Part shown: in pieces, positions 21,777 through 31,359 of the stretch | How positions within the stretch are numbered: position 1 is the stretch's first letter | How the letters are laid out: each line of letters starts with the position of its first letter | Origin: Plakobranchus ocellatus | Lineage: Eukaryota; Mollusca; Gastropoda; Plakobranchidae | Direction: 5' to 3' | Assembly (NCBI GenBank): GCA_019648995.1 | Contig: BLXT01000264.1 | Coordinates: 1,020,552 to 1,051,910 of the forward strand | DNA: 31,359 nucleotides | Notes under the pieces: model-generated | Told to the model about the DNA's origin: nothing | Database searches by the model: none | The model's input: only the letters and a program-made list of their open reading frames with translations | Made by a program: the position numbers and the translations under genes

Positions 21777-23980
21777 AGTCATTTTGTTCTTCAAATGTGT
21801 TTCAATGGCTAATTATTTCCTCGTTTAATGTGATTGTCTTCAAATACCATCAATATACAATCAAAATTTATCTGTAGATGAACTAAGCAATTTTTCAAGT
21901 TCAGTAGTGAAAAATTCTTAAGTTGCAGAGTCCTTTAGATGCAAAGGCAGTAGGTAAAGATGAAATATAAAAGTTAATAGTTTACAATAAAATGGCGTAA
22001 GTCAAATGCTTCCTTTTAGTAAAAAACTTTATAATATCTAACAATAGATGTTATAAGTATTATATATCAAATTAAATATTGGTTCAGCAGCACCGAATGG
22101 ATTGCAAAATTGCCAGAGCAGCTTCAGGATTGAAATTTTGTGAATGAAGCATAAAACATGTTGAAAAGTCTGCCTGAAGAAAATTCATATCTGCCAATAA
22201 GATTTTGCAAAAAATTATAGACAGTTTTACTTGAGTATATGCTATTTTTCAGGATCATATCCCTTTGTGGTTGCAAAACTGTTCAGCTGATGTTGGCTTG
22301 ACTATATAAGTACATTAAAGTAGATCCTCTCATCATATTTCCTATCCATTAATGATAAAGGAATAAAGGATTGCAAACATAAGTCGCTTACTTAAAGCTG
22401 AAGGCTACTAATTGGTAGACTTGTGTCTATATGGTTGGGACATGGAACATGTTTCAGCATCATTCTTGTAAACCTAATTGAACAAAGTGAATGCAATACA
22501 GATCCACCATTCAACACTGGGTTTGTTATTCATTGCTCTGTTAACTCTAGATGTTGCCTTTTGGGAGCACTACCCCTATACCATGGTTTATATTCCTTAA
22601 CTCTTGTTGCACTGAGCATCCATATTATATAATATACCAGTGTTATCTGTTTTTTTGCCTTTAGAGAACTATGTCACTTTGTTTTCGTATGTTACCCAAA
22701 ACCCAATATTCTACCAGGTGTTGTGTTATTGTAGATTTAAATCAATTCTGTTTTCTCACCATTACTTCAATTGCTTGGCTTGGTGACAGTCATCTTACCT
22801 CAAGCTTCCATAACATTAAGTTAATCTATTTATCTAGATACCTGAATCTTACAAACTTAATACATTTTTGGCATTATAACACAAGCATGGATGGTACAAT
22901 GGAATATGGAAGATGGTGCAGTGAAATATAGAATAAAATTGACTGTTCTATCACTGAACGCAAAGTAGATAAGAATTTGAGGCGTTAAAAAGTACCCTGT
23001 ACCTTAACTTAAACTAATAAAAATTAGTCACCTGATGCTGAGGACTGGCAATATAACATTGCCCACTCATACAAACAGGTTAGTTTAACATGATAAAAAC
23101 AGCGAACATAACATTTTATTGTTTGAGGTTCTTTTGCCTGATAATCAATTATGCACAAATGTTCTTTTCAATCCCCCAAAAACACGGACTTCGGCATAGC
23201 CAACTGTGCTAAAAACAAAACCTCAGGCTCATTTGGCATGGTCTCCAATTGCTTGATTTTAATAAATTCAAAACCCATGCCATCAAAAGTAGTTTAGAAA
23301 ATGGATAAGAGGAAAAAAAATAGCCCACACAAGAATGTAAGGAAAAAATTGCACCAAGTATTTGTATGGTTCACATAATAAGACAGTTGGCACAAGTAAG
23401 AGCATCAAATTGTATGTGCATGAAAATTTTGATAATTTCATGAAATCTTAGATAAGGCTTATGTTATAGGTTTTTGATAATTTTGTTTCTCCTCATAATA
23501 CTTTAGATCCACATCTCTATAGCTGTTCTTGATTCTCCTGTCTTTCATGAAAATACATATTTGCATCAAAGAGTCCTTGGTAAAAAAAAGTGTTAGCAAT
23601 TGTACCATATCTGTGAGTTCTTTATCAAGATTTTCTTTCTCTGTGAAGAGAGTAAACTGATAAAAAGGAGCCTATCAATTAAGATTAATTTGAGACTTGG
23701 CCAAATAAGATAAATGTAAAGTTTAGTCAAATCAAAATTTCCTGACAGCAACTGCAGGCTGATAAAAACTGTCTAATACAGCCCAGCACAGATCCATGAA
23801 ATTGTTATGAAAAATTGTTGAGTTTGACGGCACTAAGAAGATTACCTAAAAAAAATAATTTTGATCATTGCAAGCATGAGCTTCACCACTCTTCTTTCAA
23901 AGAATGAAGGTTTTTTGAAAATTTTTCTCCAAAGAGAGAAGACAAATAAATTTCATGGACTTTGAGAGAAATACCTTCAC

Positions 23981-24248
23981 ATATGAAGACTCCACTGAAA
24001 GAACTGGCAAAGTCAATTTGGCCATTTGTTTAGTTACGCCCCTTGAGCTATCATTTTTTCTCAGATTGTATCAAACAATAAGTCAGGCATAGTCCATTAG
24101 ATTTATTAGTTTACTAATGGACTATGCCTATTTTATTGTTTGATACTTTCTGAGAAAAAAAGCTGAGGTCCTGAATGATAGCTCAAGGGGCGTAACTAAA
24201 CAAATGGCCAAATTGACTATGCCCGTTCTTTCAGTGGAGTCTTCATAT
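23981..24248. mobile_element. Foldback / MITE-like inverted repeat element
   Basis: The left arm (23981-24100) and right arm (24114-24248) are reverse complements with only a 13-base spacer (24101-24113). By eye, 24 bases at the outer ends and about 41 bases in the middle (through GTTAGTTACGCCCCTTGAGC-like sequence) match perfectly. The differences are a few substitutions and one insertion of about 14 bases in the right arm. No coding frame lies inside. It could be a non-autonomous foldback/MITE element or a palindromic duplication. No clear target-site duplication was found, so the mobile-element label is inferred. Confidence 0.7.
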
Positions 24249-24251
24249 ATA

Positions 24252-24340
24252 AATGTATGTATGTATGTATGTATGTATGTATGTATGTGTGTGTGTGTGT
24301 GTGCGCGCGCGCGCGTGCGTGCGTGCGTGCGAGCGCGCGC
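24252..24340. repeat. Compound (TGTA)n(TG)n(CG)n(TGCG)n microsatellite
   Basis: About 90 bases of alternating purine-pyrimidine sequence passing from TGTA to TG to CG to TGCG units, directly abutting the right end of the inverted repeat. Confidence 0.95.
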
Positions 24341-24810
24341 CACGCTTACCAGTTTGGCTTTATGGCAGTGAGTATGACTTAATGAAACTTGTATACAGAA
24401 GTGTACAATTCCCTGTTGAGTGAAACAACAATTTAACCAAGTGAGCGTTTATTTAGCGTGCAATTAACTGTATATAACTGATTTGATATCAGCTGTGTAA
24501 GAAGTTGTAATGAGGCAAATAAATTGTAAAACAACATGTACTCAAAACTCTTGCACAGTTCATACAATTACAATGAATGTAATGTAGTCAAGCTATGAAA
24601 TCACACAAATTAAAAAATAAACCCATGTATTGCCGATCAACAAATACATAATATTCAAACACAAAATAATGAATAAAATAATCATATTGGTAAGCAATAA
24701 TTTTTTACAATAAAAACGTTCCATCTCAAAACAGTTTGCTTGAAGAACTTTACCTTTCGTCATTTAACAAATGAGTTATTTTGCCTAATTTGGATTGCAT
24801 AATGAGGCAA

Positions 24811-24816
24811 TTTATT
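24811..24816 (-). terminator. TMEM129 polyadenylation signal AATAAA
   Basis: TTTATT on the + strand reads AATAAA on the - strand, 99 bases downstream of the TMEM129 stop codon. Other possible AATAAA copies lie further downstream, so the site actually used is not certain. Confidence 0.65.
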
Positions 24817-24914
24817 TTGAACTTTTCTCGGTATTCAATTATTAGAATTAAAAAAAAAAAGGAACAATTTCCAGTGCACAGTCTATTACTTATAAGTATC
24901 ACAAAATTCTACTG

Positions 24915-25220
24915 TTATTGCCCATGGGTTTGGTCAGAAGTCCTGCCTTGTATGGCACACACATCCAACAAACAAAATGTGGCCCTGCATGTCGGACAGG
25001 GAGACTTTCCAGAGAGCCATGTGTCTGGTCTGTGTTGATCTTGGCGGCTTGCAAACCACTTGCCCATGCACTGGAGGCACCACATAGGCCTGCAAAAACA
25101 CTGAACACAGGCAGGTGCAGCTTCTGATGGTGCAGGGCCATCAACTGGAGGTGCCTCACACAGTTTCTGAAGTTTCACATCTGATGCTTTCTGCATGCAA
25201 CCTATGCACTGCTCCAGTTC
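24915..25220 (-). CDS. TMEM129: TMEM129 exon 4: atypical RING and C-terminus (aa 280-380)
   Basis: On the - strand the acceptor TTTATAG precedes GAACTGGAGCAGTGC (ELEQCIGCM), matching the family ELEACIGCM. It contains all the RING cysteines and the invariant MWC-C-MGKWFASRQD stretch. The stop is TAA at 24917-24915. After C367 the protein continues AIQGRTSDQTHGQ. Confidence 0.95.
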   Translation of the reverse strand, partial: ELEQCIGCMQKASDVKLQKLCEAPPVDGPAPSEAAPACVQCFCRPMWCLQCMGKWFASRQDQHRPDTWLSGKSPCPTCRATFCLLDVCAIQGRTSDQTHGQ

Positions 25221-28200
25221 CTATAAATAGAAAGAGGGCAGATTTCCTGATTGAAGGATCTTAATAATAATATGAAACAAAACTTGTTAAAAGGATGCGA
25301 GGATTAACATTGGAGAGAGAGAGAATGAAGAAAAACAAAAGTTGCAAAAGAAACAGCTTAAAAAAACTGGAAATTAGTGAAAAAACATTTGTATTGATTA
25401 TCCTAATGAGAATTCACATTGTATGTTGAATAACTTGTTTTAAATCTATTGTTCATTCACTCAGCATAAACTATCAAATCACCAATTCATATCCATCATG
25501 CAATAAATTTTCTAGGTTCTAGAGTAAAAATTTAAGAAATAGAAGGGCTGATCACCCATAAGAGGCCATATCTACAAAAGTTGAAAAACAATTTTCCACT
25601 TTTTCATGAGCAGTTTTAAATTGAGAACTTGCTCTACAAAAAGAAAAAAAATCATTTTTTTTTGCATAAATCCATTCAGAGTGAAGTTGATCTGTACATT
25701 ATTTTCTCTAGCTAATGGCTTGGTTGTGACTTTCCAATGAGAATAGGTTTCTCCATGACTTTAAACTGGACTGGATTTAAAAAATCCTTTTTTCCTGCAC
25801 TGTTAAGCATATACATCAATAAGAGAAAGGAAAATTGGAAGTGGAAACACTGCTTTTGGTATTTCTAATTCCATTCAATGAATCAAGTTTACCATTTCAG
25901 GAGGAGGTATAAACATAGGATTCTGTAAAACTGTTTCTGTAAAGGCTTGTAAAAAACGATCGCTGAGTGACTGCTGAATCACAATGTTGCGGGCATTCCG
26001 TATAGGAGCTTGCAATTTTTCTTTCAGGTCTCCAAGCTCTAAAGAGTTAAGTCTGCAAATATGATTATCAAGATGAAAACCAAATTGAGGATCATTGCAA
26101 GTAGATTGAAAAAGAAAAAACACAACAGCTGTAAAAGAAAGATATTTAAGAATAAAGAAAAAAGAACTGTTTATCCCAAAATATGAATAACTAAGTGTAG
26201 AAAATTCTAGACTGTAAACACTGAACTCTATAACACAATTGGTTTGTTAAAAACAATATAAGATCTGAACTTGTATTACTAAGGACTCATTGACAGAGAA
26301 TATGCCCTTGTTAGACTTGAAATACAAAATGAGAATTATAATATCTACAAGCCCATGAAAATAATTATTTCCAACTGTTACAAAATGTATGAGTTGGAAA
26401 TGTTTTTTCATATACATAGTCATAGATTTTAAAATTTAAAGACAAAATTATTAAAAACTTCATTATCAAATTCAGTTCATCTTTGGCCACTCTCCTAAAT
26501 TTTATTTTTATATCTTTCAAATGTAGGATACAGATAATCCGTAAACTCTCATTAGTGGTTTTTTCCCCTGACAATTCTCAAAATTCTCTTGCTAACGTAT
26601 TCATGTTTGTGGGACCTCTATAAAAATTCTGGAGCCTATGTTCAATTGAAACCATATTTGTATTCAAAATCATTCATGAATGACAAAAAATACATTTGAT
26701 TTTGAATTTATACGTACAAATACACAAAATGATAACAGTGGACATGATTTTCTTCATTAATACTAACCTTATCACAAATGGTTTAAGTCCTGACTCTACT
26801 GGACTGACAGTAATGTTGAGGTATTGAACTGCCATCTGACTCTGGTATGACAATGAATGCTCCTCTGCATCTGACAGAGATAGGTGAATATCGTTCTGAT
26901 GTGCCACGTATACACTGTATGTGGATGTCTTTATGATCCAAGAATCTGTAACAGCCACCAGACGGCTTGGGGTTCCACTTGTAAACTTGTCAACCCTTCT
27001 GAATTCAATGTTGATAGATGAAGCTACTGATCTCCATCCATTATTCGCATCTCCTAAAAGAACAAGCTGCCGTGCAAGAGGATGGTTATCCCACTTGTTC
27101 TGACGCCAGTAAAGCACACATAGAGTTGAAAGACCAGGGAGGATTAAACTTAATAGCAGATACAAAGTCCAGCCTATTCCTACATAACTTGGGCTATACA
27201 AGTTCAACTCTGGAGCAAACAAGCCAAGGCCAAGATAATAACCTGAAAAAATGAGACAAAAAAAGAAAAAGTAAAATGATTTTACTTTGAAAAAAAATAT
27301 GTTACAGTAAAATTGCATTTTGCATTGACTGCTTCCTATAGATGTATCTGCTAGATGAGAGTGTATGAGGTAAAAGGAAGAGTGAGAAAACATTGAGATG
27401 TGTCCCATGACGATGCAGAAAAGATCTGAATATAACAATTATAATTTAATGGGAATGGTAAACAAGATAGGAGAATGGGGTGAAAATGTGTATGATAATG
27501 TTCCTAATTATGTGCTCTGTACAAGCACAGCCAGGGTATATCACCTCTCTTGCTCATTTTTAGAGACTGCCCACATTAATTATCTGTATAAAAAGAAATG
27601 AACAACTTAGTTTTCTTGCACTTTAAGTGTATACATCCCGAATTACGATTAAAAAAAAAAAAAGCCTGAAGTGTGCAAAACTCAAACACCATCTGCTGAA
27701 TTGCATTTACTTCACACCCATATTTTGGTCTCACCATATTTATATCAAGTGCAAAATAAACGTTAACAACATTTAAGTTTTGGTGACCTTGTACATAACA
27801 TTTCATAATTTTGCCATTGCCTCTTTATTAAATAGAATCTACACATCTAGAAAAATCTAGATTATAGATTCTGTCCTCCTTTTATTTGACATGTTCCTGG
27901 AAAATTAAGCTCTAGCTGCAGAGAACTTTTTTAGAGGCTGGCTTTAAAAATTGATAGTAGTAAGGCGTGAAAATAACATTTAATTTATTATATGATTCTT
28001 TGCTTAGCAAGTATCCATGGTATATTATTTGTGATCGTCATTTTTTTTTTACATGATAAAGCCTTAAGGGTGAAATGTTGTTACGTATGCTCTGTGTTGT
28101 TCAATTTGTTCTTATAAGTTTGAGTTGGTGGTTGAATCCTTTTACTATATTTATTTCAGTATGCCTAGTTTAACAATACTACAGTTACATTAATATATGA

Positions 28201-29499
28201 AACTACTTAATTTGGTGAATTTTTTTTAATGACGACAAGGGTTTATCGCAAAAAAAAAACAACAAAAAAAACATAGCCCATAGAGTAAAAAATGTTTGGA
28301 AAAATGTCTGTAGATTTAGAGCATAGAGGTATTTGACTTCTCAACCTTCCAGTCTTCATCTTACTCTAAGTCAATGTTGCATACTTTTATTCTTTTTTAT
28401 TAAATGTTTTTACTCAAATCTCATTTTACAGTACAAAAATTATTTTTATTTCCACTCATTGAGAATTAAAACAGATGATTTTCTTCTTCCCGGTATATTA
28501 GCATTAAGTTACTGATAGAAGTGAGTCCCTCTTTAGGGAAGGCGATTCAAGAAGTCAATAAGGCCACACAAATACCTAAAATATTGTTGAATGAAAGATA
28601 GACACTATTAAGTTTAGATTTACAACTCTTTTTTAGCCATGTTAATAATAAGATTGAAACACAATACACAAAATTATCTTAAAGATCTGAGAATGATATA
28701 CTCTGACATAGACACCAAAGGCCAAAGGCTTGAAACTAGTCAAATTAACTTTTTGTTGACCAAGACACTTTATTAAAACCATGATCATTATATCAAGCCT
28801 TGATTTTTTATGCAAGGGAAAAATGCTTAAAAAACCTAGGCTTGCCTTCTTTTGAAGTTTAAATGGACAATATATTGCAAAAGCTTAAGAAAAAAAAGGG
28901 AACAATTCCAATTATGCACACTTGTAAGGAAATCTTCCACTAATATTAAAGAGAAAATGATGGCAACTGTAGTCATCTGAGGGCAATTCCCAGGTTATCA
29001 AATATTGTAAAAAATTGTAAGAGAATTATTTTAGCTTACAAACAAAAAATCTTGTAAACTTTAGAAGAATAAAGGAGCACTCAATACTTTCGAATGATAA
29101 CGGTGGCTGAATTTTAGTTGATTGACTCCAATTTAACGATGCCTTTTGAAGGGTAAGACAATTAATGCAAAGGAAATGTTTCTCCTTTCAGATAATTTAA
29201 CGATTATACTGTGATATAACAAAATAAAAGTCAGTCTTAAATTCATAGATTTTCTTCGTGTGCATATTCAGAAGCCTTTCCAAAAAATGTCATCTACCTA
29301 ATGGAATAACGCTGTGTATGATTGCAGTTGCAGATGTCCTCTTGATATGATAATAAATAAAATTGAAATCCTCACTGCCAAGCCAGTCAGACAATATGTT
29401 CTGGATAGTTATGCCAGCTGAAACAAATTCTGTTGGAGGCGCGACAAAACAACCAGCAAAAAAACAATAAATAATTGTGAAGAGTATTGACGTTTCCAT
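24915..29499 (-). CDS. TMEM129: TMEM129, ER-membrane E3 ubiquitin ligase (4 coding exons, complete)
   Basis: TMEM129 is an ER membrane E3 ubiquitin ligase that supports ER-associated degradation by ubiquitinating dislocated substrates. The four exons (202, 475, 160 and 306 nt) join in matching phases to a 380-residue protein; the human protein is 362. Hydrophobic segments lie near residues 5-22, 56-76 and 91-114, as expected for the three-pass family. Conserved blocks include GITIQNILSDWLGSEDF, PLGYYLGLGLF, HPLARQLVL, EFRRVDKF, VTDSWIIK and LKEKLQAPIRNARNIVIQQS. The C-terminal atypical RING is cysteine-only: C317xxCxC, CRPMWCLQCMGKWFASRQD (322-340), RPDTWL, then CPTCRATFC (354-362) and C367. 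The start ATG at 29499 opens a membrane-targeting N-terminus aligned with the family. The tail after the last cysteine is longer than in the human protein. Confidence 0.95.
25893..26052 (-). CDS. TMEM129: TMEM129 exon 3 (aa 226-279)
   Basis: After acceptor TTTGCAG it completes Arg and reads LNSLELGDLKEKLQAPIRNA, then NIVIQQSLSDRFLQAF and PMFIPPPEM. The donor GTAAAC follows ATG (25895-25893), phase 0. The intron between exons 3 and 4 (25221-25892) is AT-rich with a short GA tract near 25315; nothing else is seen. Confidence 0.94.
26768..27242 (-). CDS. TMEM129: TMEM129 exon 2 (aa 68-226)
   Basis: The acceptor TTTTCAG precedes GTTATTATCTTGG, giving YYLGLGLF after the split Gly. It carries the third hydrophobic segment (WTLYLLLSLILPGL), WRQNKWDNHPLARQLVLLGD, the EFRRVDKF and VTDSWIIK motifs and HQNDIHLSLSDA. 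It ends in phase 2 (ATA AG) at GTTAGT. The intron to exon 3 (26053-26767) holds nothing recognisable. Confidence 0.95.
29298..29499 (-). CDS. TMEM129: TMEM129 exon 1 (aa 1-68)
   Basis: It encodes METSILFTIIYCFFAGCFVA (first hydrophobic segment), then GITIQNILSDWLGSEDFNF and the start of the second segment, ending PLG in phase 1 (TTA G) at GTAGAT. It aligns from the N-terminus with the family. The following intron (27243-29297, 2.05 kb) is AT-rich, with A and T homopolymers and no identified element. Confidence 0.93.
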
Positions 29500-29910
29500 T
29501 ATGACCCTTCAGAACCCATCAACTATTTCACGAGTCAAAGCTAGCAACATTTGATCTAGATTTGCAGCCAGGAATTTTATTATTACAGCATTTTAATAAT
29601 GCGTTAGTTCATTCCTGATTAAATAAATTTCTGCATTCTCTTCTAGATTATATGTTACAATCTAAATCTAGTTTCTAGATCTGGTAGGACACGTCGCGTT
29701 TAGACACTTCACTGTTTGTCAACCTAATATCTGAATCAGAACACAGAGAATCACAATGTTAAGTACTTTCGCTTTCGCTTTCTGTTTTTCTAACATACTT
29801 TTCTGAGCTTCGCCACTTTAATGTAAATTTAATTCAATTTAGGACATTAATTGTTAAATATGAGAAATTATGTTATTTACCGTACTTTCTGATACTTTAC
29901 CTCTATTGGT
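29500..29910. other. 5' flank of TMEM129
   Basis: This should hold the TMEM129 promoter and 5' UTR (transcribed leftwards). No TATA box or other core element is convincing. Several CTAGA/CTAGAT words cluster between 29553 and 29685. Confidence 0.45.
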
Positions 29911-30011
29911 AAGAGAGAGACAGATAGGTAATTGGATAGAGAGAGAGAGGGAGAGTGATAAGATAGACATGCACCGAGAGAAGGAGGAGATAGACGGAGA
30001 GAGAGATAGAT

Positions 30012-30068
<57 letters not shown>

Positions 30069-30208
30069 GAGAGAAAGAGATAGATAGGTAGAGATATATA
30101 GATATAGTCAGATAGATAAATAGATAGATAGATAGATAGATAGAGGTAGAAATAGAGAGAGAGAGAAAGAGAGATAGATAGATAGATAGATAGAGATATA
30201 TAGTAGAT

Positions 30209-30265
<57 letters not shown>

Positions 30266-30381
30266 GATAGAAATATAGAGAGAGAGAAAGAGAGAGAGAT
30301 AGATAGATAGAGATATATAGTAAATTTAGATAGATAGATAGATAGATAGAGAGGGATAGATAGATAGAAAAACAGATAGAA

Positions 30382-30448
<67 letters not shown>
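29911..30448. repeat. Long GATA / GAGA simple-sequence tract
   Basis: About 540 bases of GATA tetranucleotides mixed with GAGA and AGAAAGAGA blocks, with a blockwise higher-order pattern (GATA array, GATATATAG(T)AGATATAG join, GATA array, AGAGAGAGAAAGAGA). It ends in about 60 bases of pure GA. The - strand reads as a spurious Ser/Leu/Tyr/Ile frame. Confidence 0.97.
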
Positions 30449-30451
<3 letters not shown>

Positions 30452-31359
30452 TTTTCCTTAATGAACAATCATTACTCGTTGCCTGTCTTGTGAGAATTTA
30501 CATCATATCGACATTTCGCGTGGACTTTATAAATTTGTACCGGTACCGGTGCCCATTACTTTTCACAAGACAGACTAGGCCTAATAATTTCATACCGCAT
30601 CAAGATAAAATTGCTAGCCTACAAATAAGCTATCAATAAAAGAATTCTTAAGATATGAAGCTCAATTCAAACACTTTTTCAAGCTCTTCGGAATACCCCT
30701 TCTTTCAACTTTGCCTATGGGCCACATCATGGTTGAAAGCACCTGAGCTAGAGTTAAAATTTACCTGCGCAAAAGTTAATATAAATAATAAATTGATATT
30801 GAGGATTGATATGTGTACCTATTAGGAGTTTTAAAGAGGGTTACATTAAGAGGCTGTTATTTCATACGCCATTGTGATAAAGTGTACTAAATTAACAAAC
30901 AGCAAATAAATGAATACTTTTTAAAATCATTTTGAAGGGAAAAAAAATTAAAAAAGGACTTGATCATTATCATATATTCTACCAGCAGTCTGAAGGGCCC
31001 AGCTAAGATGAAAGTCTATATTCCTTTGGTTTGAAATCATCTAAAGCTGAAAGAATTTTTTACTTTATATTGTTAAAACTCTTCTTTGACCGTTAGGACT
31101 TTTCCATTTGACTTCTGTTCTGCGAGCAAACGTTTTGTAAACCTGCTGACCAGGAGTTAACTTGACCTATGAAACAACATCAACGAATGCGCCAGATAAA
31201 AATAGTGTAAAACTCCCGTTTTTTCTCCTTTTGAGATCTACGACTTTTCACAAGAATCTAGCCTTTGCTACCCTTGTAGTACCAAGCAATAATTTTGAAG
31301 TTGGTGACCTTCTGTACGTATTATTTTAAACCCAAAGTTCTTGAAAAATATGGAGATTC
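30449..31359. other. Right end of window, no gene recognised
   Basis: There is no convincing exon or RNA gene on either strand. The only structure noted is the 11-base inverted repeat around an ACCGGTACCGGT palindrome at 30483-30573. An exon of a neighbouring gene could be present, but I cannot support one. Confidence 0.5.

Larger units (their letters stand above)
21777..24810. other. Convergent intergenic region between NOP14 and TMEM129
   Basis: About 3 kb of AT-rich DNA between two 3' ends. Short frames near 22423-22931 have no family resemblance and no coding character that I can see. The only structured elements are the inverted repeat at 23981-24248 and the adjoining microsatellite. 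Confidence 0.7.

Noticed and set aside
22423..22931. Two short frames in the convergent intergenic region
   Set aside because: No recognisable motifs or splice context, and length expected by chance.
24781..25127. Frames on the + strand opposite TMEM129 exon 4
   Set aside because: Shadow frames of the RING-encoding exon, with no independent support.
26921..27254. Frames on the + strand opposite TMEM129 exon 2
   Set aside because: Shadow frames of a well-supported coding exon on the other strand.
29854..30468. 204-codon Ser/Leu/Tyr/Ile frame on the - strand
   Set aside because: It lies almost entirely in the GATA/GAGA repeat. The periodic peptide simply reflects the repeat unit.

Overview
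This is animal nuclear DNA: AT-rich, split into many short exons by 0.3-2 kb introns, full of simple-sequence repeats, and carrying a tRNA-derived SINE-like insertion. Two conserved single-copy eukaryotic genes can be reconstructed exon by exon, and they converge tail to tail. Invertebrate-style intron sizes, base composition, the long GATA and GAGA tracts and the recurrent CTAGAT-type words suggest an invertebrate, perhaps a mollusc such as a gastropod. That placement is an inference; the sequence alone does not settle it.

Left and centre (1196-21706, + strand): the NOP14 gene, a nucleolar protein of the small-subunit (SSU) processome needed for 18S rRNA maturation and 40S assembly. I place 21 coding exons, all with GT-AG borders and matching phases. 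The only missing piece is the 5' part of exon 11, which lies inside a 698-base assembly gap (11004-11701). The product would be roughly 850 residues, near the usual family length. The order is: basic N-terminus, conserved DKRFG and LTHYGQSLA blocks, charged middle, the ADDLNDGF motif, a long Asp/Glu/Ser tract (exon 9), the helical Nop14 core, and a basic C-terminus. Introns carry an AT microsatellite next to the gap, a degenerate tandem repeat in intron 12, an ATC-rich tract in intron 18 and the SINE-like element in intron 20.

Middle-right (21777-24810): about 3 kb between the two convergent genes, with no coding signal that I can support. It holds a striking near-perfect inverted repeat (23981-24248, arms of about 120-135 bases) followed directly by a compound TGTA/TG/CG microsatellite.

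Right (24811-29499, - strand): TMEM129, an ER-membrane E3 ubiquitin ligase of ER-associated degradation with an atypical cysteine-only RING. All four coding exons are complete and encode 380 residues. Upstream (29500-31359) the flank has a cluster of CTAGA words, a tract of about 540 bases of GATA/GAGA repeats, and a small inverted repeat around an ACCGGTACCGGT palindrome, with no recognisable gene.

The two genes act in different compartments (nucleolus and ER) and I see no functional coupling. Their adjacency is interesting mainly because the human orthologues both lie in band 4p16.3, which suggests old linkage. I found no clearly new biological system. The best leads are the foldback element, the SINE-like element and the conserved linkage.
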